Part shown: positions 1 to 9,153 of the stretch, one piece after another | Numbering within the stretch: position 1 is the stretch's first letter | Layout: every line of letters begins with the position of its first letter | From: Sphaerimonospora thailandensis | GTDB taxonomy: Bacteria; Actinomycetota; Actinomycetes; Streptosporangiales; Streptosporangiaceae | Length of the DNA stretch: 35,654 nt | Assembly (NCBI RefSeq): GCF_016863115.1 | Contig: NZ_BOOG01000067.1 | Location: 1 to 35,654 of the forward strand | Reading direction: 5' to 3' | Position numbers and translations under genes: made by a program | Notes under the pieces: model-generated | What the model saw: the letters and a program-made list of their open reading frames with translations, nothing else | What the model was told of the DNA's origin: nothing | Database searches by the model: none

Positions 1-1
1 G

Positions 2-397
2 GGGCACCTCCCCGCCGAACACGCTCCGCATTACTATGAATACGCCTATCGCTTGGCTTCGCAGGCTGCCCGACTCATGATGGAGAAGATCATGGAATCA
101 GCTTCGGCTACCTGGCCGGTCTACAGCCCCTTCGCTCGTAAGCACTTCGGCGCAGGCAAGACAGAAGGACTCGCAGAAGGACTTGCGGAAGGCCGCGCGG
201 AAGGCCGCGCCGAGGGTGAGGCCAGAGCGGTGCTGACCATCCTGAAGGTACGGAGCATTCCCGTCTCCGACGCCGAGCGCGCCCGCATCACCGCCTGCAG
301 AGACCTGGACCGGCTCGATGAATGGGCACGGCGCGCCGTCACCGCCACCTCCACCAGCGACCTGTTCACCGACGAGCAGGAGCGCTCCGCCGGATAG
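2..397 (+). CDS. Hypothetical protein, C-terminal part (5' end outside window)
   Basis: The frame is open from the first bases of the window to TAG at 395-397, so the N-terminal part is cut off by the window edge. The visible 131 residues end in a charged stretch with a repeated Glu-Gly-x-Ala unit (EGLAEGLAEGRAEGRAEGEA), followed by a helical segment with ILKVRSIPVSDAERARI and a C-terminal DLDRLDEWARRAVTATS. This layout is typical of actinobacterial hypothetical proteins often annotated as Rpn/YhgA-like PD-(D/E)XK nuclease relatives or transposase-like proteins, in which an EG-rich repeat precedes a short C-terminal helix bundle. The nuclease core that would prove this lies outside the window, so the family call is tentative. 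A TTG at 53 could be mistaken for the start, but the upstream codons read like normal coding sequence. Confidence 0.7.
   Translation, partial: GHLPAEHAPHYYEYAYRLASQAARLMMEKIMESASATWPVYSPFARKHFGAGKTEGLAEGLAEGRAEGRAEGEARAVLTILKVRSIPVSDAERARITACRDLDRLDEWARRAVTATSTSDLFTDEQERSAG
164..211 (+). repeat. Four 12-bp in-frame tandem repeats (EGLA/EGRA)
   Basis: Four consecutive 12-bp units of the form GAAGGnnnnGCn encode E-G-L-A, E-G-L-A, E-G-R-A, E-G-R-A, and a diverged fifth unit follows. Copy number of such in-frame units often differs between close strains. This is inferred to be a slippage-prone linker. Confidence 0.85.
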
Positions 398-469
398 CCG
401 AGCACCTCGATCACTTACCGGATCCGGGAACCTATTCCGGCTGGCGGGATCGGCATGGCACACCCGCGA

Positions 470-1240
470 TCAGAGGAAGCTGAGGTCGGGGTGGCAGGAG
501 GCCAGGAAGGCGAACATCTCGGTGCCGTTCTTGGTCCGGAAGAAGTCGACCATGGCCCTGTTGAACTCGACTCGGCGGGCAGCCGGAACACTGATGGCGT
601 CGATGCCATGGGACACCAGGTGCCCGTTCATCATGTTTCGGGCTGTCCGCTTGTTGCCGTCGAAGTAGAACTGCTGCAGCGCGCCGAAAAGGAAGTAGGC
701 GATGGCCTGCTCGAACGGGTCGTCGGCCTCGTCATCGAGCGCACGGAGTCCCTCCGCGTGAATCTGCCGGAGGTTCTCCCCGCCCGGGACTGTCTGCGGG
801 GGCAGGTAGCGACCGTACTCGCCGAGGCTGACGCCCGGAGTCAGGGTCAGCGAGCCCTCGCCGCGGAAGTGGCCCGCCTCCAGCGCCTCGTCTCTGGCGA
901 TGATCTGGTGGAACCGGTCCGATGTCGCCTTGTCGAGACGGAACTCCCCGGACTTCACGACGGTCACCAGTTCTCTGGCGGCCTCCGCCAGGTTGAGGAC
1001 CTGCCGTTCATCACTGACCTTGTGGCCGCCGACGGTGATGCCCTCCATGAGGGTCTGCACCTCGGGATAGGTGAACGGGTTGCCCTCCAGGACTGCCGCA
1101 TCCCACACGAACTCGGGCAGCGACCGCTGGTAGCGCCACACCGCCCGGGCCACATCATGGACGGGGATCTCGCGGTTGACAGACGAACGATCCCACTGGA
1201 ACCCCAGAGAGTCGAACAGGCGCGCATCAGCGTCCATCAT
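470..1240 (-). CDS. Fic/DOC-fold family protein with degenerate active site
   Basis: A 257-residue protein (256 if the second ATG is used) with the Fic core. The Fic loop reads QFYFDGNKRTAR (about residues 190-201), matching H-x-F-x-D/E-G-N-x-R-x-x-R except that the catalytic His is Gln (codon at 671-673). The Asp, Gly, Asn and both Arg are kept. An N-terminal VLEGN resembles the inhibitory helix (S/T)xxxE(G/N) of self-inhibited Fic AMP-transferases, with Ala in place of Ser/Thr. Two adjacent ATG codons (1240, 1237) follow a CGGGAG ribosome-binding site. The second has the better 6-nt spacing, and upstream in-frame codons look non-coding. Fic enzymes transfer AMP or other phosphoryl groups to target hydroxyls; without the His the usual chemistry should fail, so the role here is open. 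No antitoxin-like gene is adjacent. Confidence 0.88.
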   Translation of the reverse strand: MMDADARLFDSLGFQWDRSSVNREIPVHDVARAVWRYQRSLPEFVWDAAVLEGNPFTYPEVQTLMEGITVGGHKVSDERQVLNLAEAARELVTVVKSGEFRLDKATSDRFHQIIARDEALEAGHFRGEGSLTLTPGVSLGEYGRYLPPQTVPGGENLRQIHAEGLRALDDEADDPFEQAIAYFLFGALQQFYFDGNKRTARNMMNGHLVSHGIDAISVPAARRVEFNRAMVDFFRTKNGTEMFAFLASCHPDLSFL

Positions 1241-1364
1241 TGGCTCCCGACCGACTCGGCCCCACTGTCGGGGATGATCTTCAGATGCTCTCGTACGCAC
1301 CCGTAACAGCCGTTGCGTAGTTTACAGAAACAGCAACGTCATGCTGTTGACGGAAGGTGACCCG

Positions 1365-1799
1365 ATGAGCGAACACACGGTTTCCGCGCAGGGGTACGGC
1401 TCAGACCGACGGTCGCCGTTCGGCTATGGCCTGCATCATGTCCAGCTGGCCATCCCGGCGGGCAGCGAGGAGGCGTGCCGCGACTTCTACGTCGACGTCC
1501 TCGGGATGTCCGAGATCACCAAGCCGCCGGTGCTCGCGGCACGCGGTGGCCTGTGGGTGCGCGCCGACACGCTGGAGATCCACCTTGGTGTGGAGGCCGA
1601 CTTCCGCCCCGCGCGCAAGGCCCACCCGGGCATCCGGGTCACCGACCTCAACGCACTCGCCGAACGCCTGACCTCAGCCGGTACGGAAGTCATCTGGGAC
1701 GACAACTTCCCCGGCCACCGCCGTTTCTACGCCCACGACAATGTCGGCAACCGCCTCGAGTTCCTCCAGCAGGACCCAGACATCCCCGCAGAGTGGTGA
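1365..1799 (+). CDS. VOC-family (glyoxalase/bleomycin-resistance-like) protein
   Basis: A 144-residue single-unit vicinal oxygen chelate protein. It opens with LHHVQLAIPAGSEEACRDFY, the first beta-alpha module, and ends with RRFYAHDNVGNRLEFLQ, whose HDNVGNRLEF is the usual second metal-site strand (Glu ligand). HVQ supplies the first His. The chosen ATG at 1365 has GGAAGG seven bases upstream; the earlier in-frame ATG at 1341 has no ribosome-binding site. Members are small cytosolic metal-dependent lyases, isomerases or antibiotic-binding proteins, and the substrate cannot be told here. The gene stands alone between a convergent PBP gene and the oppositely oriented fic gene. Confidence 0.9.
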   Translation: MSEHTVSAQGYGSDRRSPFGYGLHHVQLAIPAGSEEACRDFYVDVLGMSEITKPPVLAARGGLWVRADTLEIHLGVEADFRPARKAHPGIRVTDLNALAERLTSAGTEVIWDDNFPGHRRFYAHDNVGNRLEFLQQDPDIPAEW

Positions 1800-1916
1800 C
1801 ACCACGGGAGGCCTGCCCCCAATGCACTCAGTGGATATCAGGCGGCATCGAGGGATATAGCGTGCTTGGCCCGCTCCAGACGGCCTGGCCGTACGGTTCG
1901 ACCTTCAGGCGGCCGG

Positions 1917-4262
1917 TCACGGTTGAGGTACGGCCTGCAAGGGTGTCATTACAGGTAGGCCGCCGGGGCCGGTCACGGGAGAGTCACCCGACTGGCCTCG
2001 AGCATTCGTTGCGGGCGTGGCCACCGGATTGGCGCTCTGGCCGCCGCCGCCTGTCTGGCCGCCCGGGGTCTGGCCGCCCCCTGTCTGGCCGCCCGGGGTC
2101 TGATGACCACCCGGTGGCTGGTCACCCCGGCTCTGGTCACCCGGTGCCCGGCCCTCCGGACCGGCCTCCGGGACGCCCTGGCCGTACGGACCATCCGTAC
2201 CGGGCGCGGAGGGGACGGGCGTCGGCGAGCCGGACGGACCAGGGTAGCCGGGGTAGCCGGGGTAACCGAGCTCGACACCGCGCTCGTCAGGCGTCCGGCC
2301 CATGGCGTAGCCATCCCAGTAGTTGTTGGGATCCCAGGTGACGGGTGGCGGGAACTCCTTGACCGGCTTGCCGTCCATGGCCTCGCTCATGAAGGCGTTC
2401 CAGATCTGCGCGGGCAGCGTGCCGCCGTACAGTTCGCCCCATCCGGGGACCCGCACCGGCTTGTTGTCGTCGCGGAACATGTTCACCGCGACCGCCAGTT
2501 GCGGGACATACCCGTTGAACCAGACCGCGACCGACTCGTCGGTGGTCCCGGTCTTCCCGGCGACCGGCCGGTCGGGCAGGGACGCGGCGGTGCCGGTGCC
2601 GCCGCGTACGACCTGCTGGAGCGCGTAGGTCACGTCGGCGGCGGTGTTCTCACTGAACGCCCGCCGCTCCGGCGCGGTGACCTTCCGGGTGTTCCCGGCG
2701 GCGTCGGTCACCGCGCGGATCACATGGGCGTCACGGTGGATGCCGCCGGCCGCGAACGTGGCGAATCCGGACGCCTGCTGGACGGCGCTCACCGACGCGG
2801 TGCCGAGGGGGAACGTGGGGTAGGCCTTCTGCTGGGCGATCTGCTCCGCCGGGATCCCGGCCGCCTCCGCCGCCGCCGCGACCCTGTCCAGGCCGACCTT
2901 CTGTCCGAGGTCCACGAACGCGGTGTTGACCGAGTTGCGGGTCGCGTCGACCAGCGTGATGGCCGAGCCGTACGACGTGCCGCCGGCGTTGGGGATCTTG
3001 TCTTTGCCGATCACAAGTGGCGAGTCGCCGTAGACGCGGGTGTCGAGCCCGAAGCCCGCCTCGAGGGCGGCGGCCAGAGTGTACGGCTTGAACGTCGACC
3101 CGGCCTGGACCTTGGCGGAGAAGGCGTTGTCGTACTGCGTGGTCTCGAAGTCGCCGCCGTAGAACGCGCGGACCTCCCCGGTCGCCGGATCGACCGCGGC
3201 CAGGCCGGTGCGGACCTTCTTGGGAGTGTCGCCGGGCAGGACCGACTTGACGGCCTTCCTGGCGAGCCGCATGAGCTTCTTGTCGAAGGTCGTGGTGATC
3301 TTCAGGCCGCCCTGGTTGATGTCCTCGTCGCTGTAGCCGAGCCGGTTGAGCTCGGCGCGCACCTGGGCCAGCATGTAGCCGTCCTGTCCCGTCGTCGTCA
3401 GCGGCGGCTTCTGCGCGGCCAGCGTGGGGAACGTCTGTCGCTCGGCCTCCTCACGGCTGAGCGCGCCGATCTCGACCATGCCGTCGATCACCGACCGCCA
3501 GCGCGCCCTGACCGTCTCCAGGACGTCTCCGGTCGGGTTGGCGAACCGGCTGGGCTGCTGGATGACCGCGGCGAGGTAGGCGCCCTGGGCGACGTTCAGG
3601 TTCTGCACGTCGGTGTTGAAGTAGGCCCGCGCGGCGGCCTGGACGCCGTGCGCGCCGCGGCCGAAGTAGATCGTGTTGAGGTACTGCTCCAGCACCCAGT
3701 CCTTCGACTTCGAGCGGTCCACCTTCAGCGCGATCATGATCTCTTTGAGTTTGCGCGAGATGGAACGTTCCTGCCCGAGTCCGCTGTAGTAGTTGCGGAC
3801 CATCTGCTGGGTGATCGTTGAGCCGCCCTGGAGTTGCCGGCCCGTGAGCGTGGACCAGATGGCGCGGGCGCTGCCCGAGACCGAAACGCCCTTGTCCCGG
3901 TAGAACGTGCGGTTCTCGGCCGCGATGACGGCATCCCGTACCGGCTTCGGCACCTGGGCGAGCGGCACGTTCTCCCGGTTGACCCCCTGCTTGGCGAGGA
4001 TGGTCTTGCCGTTGCGGTAGTAGATGACCGATCCCTCGGCGGTCGCCAGCTTCTGCGTGCTGTCGGGGATCGGGGTCATTAACCAGACGGCGCCGATGGC
4101 CGCCGCCATCACGACGAGCCCCGAGATCATCGTGAGGAGGAAGACGCGCAACCCCCGCCGGCGACGCCGCGTCTTCGGCGGCGCGGCGTCGCCACCGGCA
4201 TGGACCTCCGGCCGTCCGGGGTCCCCCAACCGCATCGGAACCGTGTCGTGCTTGTGGTCCAT
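1917..4262 (-). CDS. Bifunctional class A penicillin-binding protein (GT51 transglycosylase + transpeptidase)
   Basis: A 781-residue peptidoglycan synthase. A short basic cytosolic N-terminus ending in KTRRRRR is followed by one membrane helix (about 38-62). The GT51 domain has the catalytic Glu in AAENRTF (E116; the family usually has Glu-Asp, here Glu-Asn) and GGSTITQQ (147-154). The transpeptidase domain has S389-TFK392, SVN (444-446) and KTGTT (570-574). The last ~120 residues are a Pro/Gly/Gln-rich tail with PGYPGYPG and TPGGQTGGG repeats, typical of actinomycete PBP1 proteins and probably wall-spanning. The start at 4262 follows a GGGGGTGG stretch; an in-frame extension to 4397 looks non-coding. 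Leu61 is a rare TTA codon (4080-4082). The enzyme polymerises and cross-links lipid II outside the membrane. Confidence 0.95.
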   Translation of the reverse strand: MDHKHDTVPMRLGDPGRPEVHAGGDAAPPKTRRRRRGLRVFLLTMISGLVVMAAAIGAVWLMTPIPDSTQKLATAEGSVIYYRNGKTILAKQGVNRENVPLAQVPKPVRDAVIAAENRTFYRDKGVSVSGSARAIWSTLTGRQLQGGSTITQQMVRNYYSGLGQERSISRKLKEIMIALKVDRSKSKDWVLEQYLNTIYFGRGAHGVQAAARAYFNTDVQNLNVAQGAYLAAVIQQPSRFANPTGDVLETVRARWRSVIDGMVEIGALSREEAERQTFPTLAAQKPPLTTTGQDGYMLAQVRAELNRLGYSDEDINQGGLKITTTFDKKLMRLARKAVKSVLPGDTPKKVRTGLAAVDPATGEVRAFYGGDFETTQYDNAFSAKVQAGSTFKPYTLAAALEAGFGLDTRVYGDSPLVIGKDKIPNAGGTSYGSAITLVDATRNSVNTAFVDLGQKVGLDRVAAAAEAAGIPAEQIAQQKAYPTFPLGTASVSAVQQASGFATFAAGGIHRDAHVIRAVTDAAGNTRKVTAPERRAFSENTAADVTYALQQVVRGGTGTAASLPDRPVAGKTGTTDESVAVWFNGYVPQLAVAVNMFRDDNKPVRVPGWGELYGGTLPAQIWNAFMSEAMDGKPVKEFPPPVTWDPNNYWDGYAMGRTPDERGVELGYPGYPGYPGPSGSPTPVPSAPGTDGPYGQGVPEAGPEGRAPGDQSRGDQPPGGHQTPGGQTGGGQTPGGQTGGGGQSANPVATPATNARGQSGDSPVTGPGGLPVMTPLQAVPQP
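2051..2102. repeat. Two 22-bp direct repeats, 30-bp period, in the PBP tail
   Basis: CTGTCTGGCCGCCCGGGGTC (plus the following TG) occurs at 2051-2072 and again at 2081-2102. It encodes the two QTPGGQTGGG units of the PBP C-terminal tail, so it is an in-frame coding repeat. Confidence 0.85.
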
Positions 4263-4415
4263 GGAGCCACCCCCGCGCATGGGGCCCCTGTCGCCGCTGT
4301 CCACGCGTTTCCCCCCGAAACGTCCGCGTACACCTATGAGCTGGGCGGATGAGTTCCACGGTAAACGATGGCCGGCCGTGCTCGACAACGAGCCCATGGC
4401 GACAGGTGGGGAAGC

Positions 4416-4883
4416 CTATCCTCCGGCGGCGCGTACCAACGGCAGGATCCGGTACGGCACGGGCGTGTCGAGAGCGATCACTGACGATGTCCGTACCACG
4501 CCTTGAACGTCCACGATCAGGTCGATGACACGCTGGAGATCGGCGTTGTTACGCGCGACCACCCGGCACAGCATGTCGCCGCCGCCGGTGATCGTGTGGG
4601 CCTCCAGGATCTCGGGGATCAGGGCGAGCTGGTCGGCGACCGGCACGTGCCCTGCGACCTGCCGGATCTGCAGCGTCACGAACGCGGTCACGTCGAAGCC
4701 GAGTGCGGCCGGGTCGATGTCGGGGCCGTACCCCGTGATGACCCCCCGGGCGGCCAGCCGGTCGAGCCGGGCCTGGACCGTGCCCCTGGCCACGCCGAGC
4801 CGCCGGGAGCATTCCAGCACGCCGATGCGCGGCTCGGCCCGCAGCAGCGAGACGATCCGCGAATCGAGCTGATCAATCGTCAC
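4416..4883 (-). CDS. Lrp/AsnC-family transcriptional regulator
   Basis: A 155-residue regulator. The N-terminal helix-turn-helix reads LDSRIVSLLRAEPRIGVLECSRRLGVARGTVQARLDRL (about 6-43), followed by the linker RGVITGYGPDIDPAALG and a RAM/ligand-binding fold with the conserved HTITGGGDMLC turn (about 96-106). It starts at GTG 4883 with GAAGG eight bases upstream. It is divergent from hppD across 96 bp, so control of hppD and of itself in response to an aromatic or other amino acid is the natural inference. Lrp proteins bind as octamers or dimers to repeated sites, and the intergenic region contains such a repeat. Confidence 0.93.
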   Translation of the reverse strand: MTIDQLDSRIVSLLRAEPRIGVLECSRRLGVARGTVQARLDRLAARGVITGYGPDIDPAALGFDVTAFVTLQIRQVAGHVPVADQLALIPEILEAHTITGGGDMLCRVVARNNADLQRVIDLIVDVQGVVRTSSVIALDTPVPYRILPLVRAAGG

Positions 4884-6083
<1,200 letters not shown>

Positions 6084-6091
6084 GCGCACGA

Positions 6092-6153
6092 GGCCGTGTC
6101 TGAGAAATCCCAACCCGACGTATGACGCTATGGGTGATTTGTCAGGCACGGCC
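6092..6153. repeat. 62-bp inverted-repeat element resembling abutted IS ends
   Basis: Arms GGCCGTGTCTGAGAAATC (6092-6109) and GATTTGTCAGGCACGGCC (6136-6153) are complementary at 16 of 18 positions around a 26-bp centre. The arms look like terminal inverted repeats of an actinobacterial insertion sequence with the transposase deleted, or a very small MITE. There is no clear target-site duplication. It sits 9 bp after the hppD stop codon, so transcribed as RNA it could also act as a terminator-like hairpin. Confidence 0.6.
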
Positions 6154-6197
6154 CAGAGGTCCGCATGGGGATGGGACACTCTTTGCCCTTCTCCGGC

Positions 6198-6226
6198 TTT
6201 GATCGGCGAACGGCGCGGTGATCAAA
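6198..6226. promoter_or_regulatory. 7-bp inverted repeat upstream of the M1 peptidase gene
   Basis: TTTGATC (6198-6204) and GATCAAA (6220-6226) form a perfect inverted repeat with a 15-bp spacer, 38 bp before the peptidase start codon. The arm spacing of about two helical turns suits a dimeric repressor site. No matching regulator lies nearby, so this is only a candidate. Confidence 0.3.
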
Positions 6227-6264
6227 CGAGCCAAGTCCTCCTCCTCGCATAAGGTGGCCTGGCC

Positions 6265-7755
6265 ATGTCCGCGCTCCGTAGCCCCACGACACCCTCAGTG
6301 ACCGCCGCGCTCGCCGCCGCGGTCCTCGCCGTCACCGCCGCGTGTTCGGGCGCGGTGGCCGCACCGACCTCCGCGCCCACCCCGGCCGCCGTACAGGGCA
6401 GCGATCCGGGCGGCGGGCGGGACGGCCTGTTCGGGGCGATCACCTCGGGCACGATCGGCGCACCGGGCATCGGCGACCCCGCCTTCCCCGGGGACGGCAA
6501 CGGCGGCTACGACGTACGGCACTACCTGCTGAGACTGTCCTACGACCCGGCGACCAAACGACTGGCCGGCAGCGCGACGATCCGGGCCAGGGCCGTACAG
6601 GACCTGACCTCGTTCAACCTCGACCTGCGCGGGCTCACGGTGAGCCGGGTGGCCGTCGACGGCGCGACCGCCGGGTTCGGCCGCCAGGGCGACGAGCTGA
6701 CCATCCGACCGGCGTACCGGATCTCCAAGGGCGACAGGTTCGAGGTGACGGTCGACTACTCGGGTCTGCCGGAACCGATCCGCGACTACGTCAACCTCGG
6801 CACGTACGGCTTCGTGGCGACGGCCGACGGGTCGTTCGTGACCTCCGAGCCGAACGGGGCCAAGACCTGGTTCCCGTCCAACGACCACCCGGCCGACAAG
6901 GCCACCTACGACTTCGAGATCACGGTGCCGGCCGGCCTGACCGCGATCGCCAACGGCGAGCTCGACGGCGAGCCGAAGACGGTCGACGGAAAGACCACGT
7001 TCGTGTGGCGGGAAAAGCACCCGATGGCCAGCTACCTCGCCACGATGACGACCGGGAAGTTCGAGATCCGCACCGGAAAGAGCGACAAGGGCCTGCCCAT
7101 CTACGCGGCCGTCGCCCCCGTCTTCCGCGGCTCGCTCGACAACCTCTACACCGAGACGGCGAAGATCACCGACTACTGGTCGACCGTGTTCGGGCCCTAC
7201 CCGTTCTCCTCCACGGGCGGCGTGATCGACGACTACTCCTCCGGATACGCGCTGGAGAACCAGACGAAGCCGATCTACGGCGGGTTCTCCCCCGAAAGCG
7301 GCATCATCGCCCACGAGCTCGCCCACCAGTGGTTCGGCGACAGCGTGAGCATCACCAGGTGGAAGGACCTGTGGCTGAACGAGGGCTTCGCCACCTACGC
7401 GGAGTGGCTCTGGGCCGAGCACCGCGGCGAGGCCACGGCCGAGGCGCTGTTCAAGCGCTACTACGCGAACGCCGCCGACCCCATGTGGACCTACCCGCCG
7501 GGCGACGCCCGCGCCACCGACCTGTTCAACAACTCCGTCTACGTGCGCGGCGCGATGACGCTGCACGCCCTGCGCAAGGCGATCGGCGACGCCGTGTTCT
7601 TCCCGCTGCTCAAGAAGTGGACCGCCGAGCACCGGTACGGCAATGTCACGACCGAGCAGTTCGTCGCGCTGGCCGAGCAGATGTCCGGCAAGAAGCTGAC
7701 CGCTCTCTTCGACGCCTGGTTGTTCCAGCCGCGCCGTCCCGCCGCCGTCGCCTGA
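6265..7755 (+). CDS. Secreted M1-family zinc metallopeptidase (short form)
   Basis: A 496-residue protein. The N-terminus has a hydrophobic export signal ending in a lipobox-like TAAC (Cys27; position -3 is not the usual Leu), so it is probably a lipoprotein or secreted. The M1 N-terminal beta domain spans about 80-270. The exopeptidase motif appears as GYALENQ (327-333) rather than GAMEN. The zinc site is H350-ELA-H354 with Glu373 in LNEGFATYAEW, exactly 18 residues on. It is much shorter than cytosolic PepN (about 850 residues) because the large C-terminal domain is missing, as in other secreted actinobacterial M1 enzymes. ATG 6265 follows AAGGTGG at good spacing. The likely role is release of N-terminal residues from extracellular peptides. 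Confidence 0.94.
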   Translation: MSALRSPTTPSVTAALAAAVLAVTAACSGAVAAPTSAPTPAAVQGSDPGGGRDGLFGAITSGTIGAPGIGDPAFPGDGNGGYDVRHYLLRLSYDPATKRLAGSATIRARAVQDLTSFNLDLRGLTVSRVAVDGATAGFGRQGDELTIRPAYRISKGDRFEVTVDYSGLPEPIRDYVNLGTYGFVATADGSFVTSEPNGAKTWFPSNDHPADKATYDFEITVPAGLTAIANGELDGEPKTVDGKTTFVWREKHPMASYLATMTTGKFEIRTGKSDKGLPIYAAVAPVFRGSLDNLYTETAKITDYWSTVFGPYPFSSTGGVIDDYSSGYALENQTKPIYGGFSPESGIIAHELAHQWFGDSVSITRWKDLWLNEGFATYAEWLWAEHRGEATAEALFKRYYANAADPMWTYPPGDARATDLFNNSVYVRGAMTLHALRKAIGDAVFFPLLKKWTAEHRYGNVTTEQFVALAEQMSGKKLTALFDAWLFQPRRPAAVA

Positions 7756-7772
7756 CCGGCCGGTCCGCCCGC

Positions 7773-8987
7773 TCAGGAGAAGAGCAGTTTGTGGCCGTCA
7801 CGGCGGAGGGCGGCGAGCACCTCGTCGCAGTGCCTGGGCCCCCTGGTCTCCAGCTGGAGCAGGACCTCGACCTCGTCCAGGTGCAGCCGGGAGCCCACCC
7901 GCTCGTGCACGACGTCGAGCACGTTGACCCCGAGCTCGGCCAGCCGGTGAAGCAGTGCGGCGAGCGCGCCCGGCCGGTCGGTCAGGCGGATCCGGAAGGC
8001 CAGGTAGCGCCCGGCCGCCGCCAGGCCGTGCCGCAGCACCCGGGCGAGCAGCAGTGGGTCGATGTTGCCGCCGGACACCACCGCGACGACCGGCGGATCG
8101 AACGCGTGCGGCTGGTCGAGCAGCGCGGCGACCCCGGCGACCCCGGCGGGCTCGACCAGCAGCTTCGACCGCTCCAGGCAGAGCAGCAGCGCCCGTGACA
8201 GCGACTCCTCCGAGACCGTGACCACCCGGTCGACCAGGTAGTGGATCAGCTCGAACGGCAGTGCGCCCGGCCGCCCGACCGCGATGCCGTCCGCCATCGT
8301 CGAGGCCGGTTCGACCATGACCGGATGCCCGGCCGCGAGCGACTCCGGATAGGCGGCGGCCCGCTCCGCCTGCACGCCGATGACCCTGATCCCGGGCCGC
8401 AGCGACTTCACCGCGAGCGCGACGCCGGCCGCCAGGCCGCCGCCGCCGATCGGCAGCACGATCGTGGCCGCCTCGGGAAGCTGCTCGATGACCTCCAGCC
8501 CGATCGTCCCCTGCCCGGCCACGACGTCGGGATGGTCGAACGGGTGGATGAACACCGCCCCGGTCCGGTCCGCGTGCTCCTGCGCCGCCTGGAGTGCCAG
8601 ATCGACCGTGTGCCCGGCGAAGACGACGTCAGCGCCGTACGCCCGGGTGGCCTCCACCTTGGGCAGCGGAGCGCCTTCGGGCATGTAGACGGTGGACTTG
8701 GCCCCCAGCAGCGTCGAACCGAGCGCGACGCCCTGGGCGTGGTTGCCCGCGCTCGCCGCCACCACACCCCTGGCCCGCTCGTCGTCGCTGAGCCGGGCGA
8801 TGCGGACGTAGGCGCCCCGGATCTTGAACGACCCGGCCCGCTGGATGTTCTCGCACTTGAGGTGTACGGGACCCCCGACCGCCTCGGACAGCACCCGGGA
8901 GTGGAGCACGGGCGTCTGCACGGCCACGCCCTTGAGCAGTTCGCGTGCGGCGACGACATCGTCGTACGTCACCTGTGGGACAGCCAT
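7773..8987 (-). CDS. ilvA: Threonine ammonia-lyase (short form with C-terminal ACT domain)
   Basis: A 404-residue fold-type II PLP enzyme converting threonine to 2-oxobutanoate and ammonia, the entry to isoleucine synthesis. The PLP Lys is K55 in GSFKIRGA, the SAGNHAQG substrate loop is at 79-86, and the phosphate-binding glycine loop PIGGGG is at 179-184. A single ACT-like regulatory region follows (about 328-404, starting FRIRLTDRPGALAAL). This length and single ACT match the compact enzyme used for biosynthesis in streptomycetes and relatives, rather than the 500-residue two-ACT enterobacterial IlvA. The start at 8987 has only a weak GAAGA ribosome-binding site. The gene is convergent with the M1 peptidase gene (17-bp gap) and divergent from the secreted protein at 9154. 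Confidence 0.95.
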   Translation of the reverse strand: MAVPQVTYDDVVAARELLKGVAVQTPVLHSRVLSEAVGGPVHLKCENIQRAGSFKIRGAYVRIARLSDDERARGVVAASAGNHAQGVALGSTLLGAKSTVYMPEGAPLPKVEATRAYGADVVFAGHTVDLALQAAQEHADRTGAVFIHPFDHPDVVAGQGTIGLEVIEQLPEAATIVLPIGGGGLAAGVALAVKSLRPGIRVIGVQAERAAAYPESLAAGHPVMVEPASTMADGIAVGRPGALPFELIHYLVDRVVTVSEESLSRALLLCLERSKLLVEPAGVAGVAALLDQPHAFDPPVVAVVSGGNIDPLLLARVLRHGLAAAGRYLAFRIRLTDRPGALAALLHRLAELGVNVLDVVHERVGSRLHLDEVEVLLQLETRGPRHCDEVLAALRRDGHKLLFS

Positions 8988-9153
8988 GAGCCAATCTTCG
9001 CAGGATGAGCCGGTCCGCGCCGACCGGACCGCGACCCCGGATGCAGGTCGCCGTCAAGGCCACGGCAATCAGCGTGAAAGCGACCTGGCCGTAAATACGA
9101 GTGACCCCCACTGAACCGGGCCATGTCCGGACCCGACACCAACGGAGAAGACG

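Noticed and set aside
2103-3821. 572-codon plus-strand open frame antisense to the PBP gene
   Set aside because: It has Arg/Gly/Asp-rich composition without domains. The opposite strand carries all GT51 and transpeptidase motifs.
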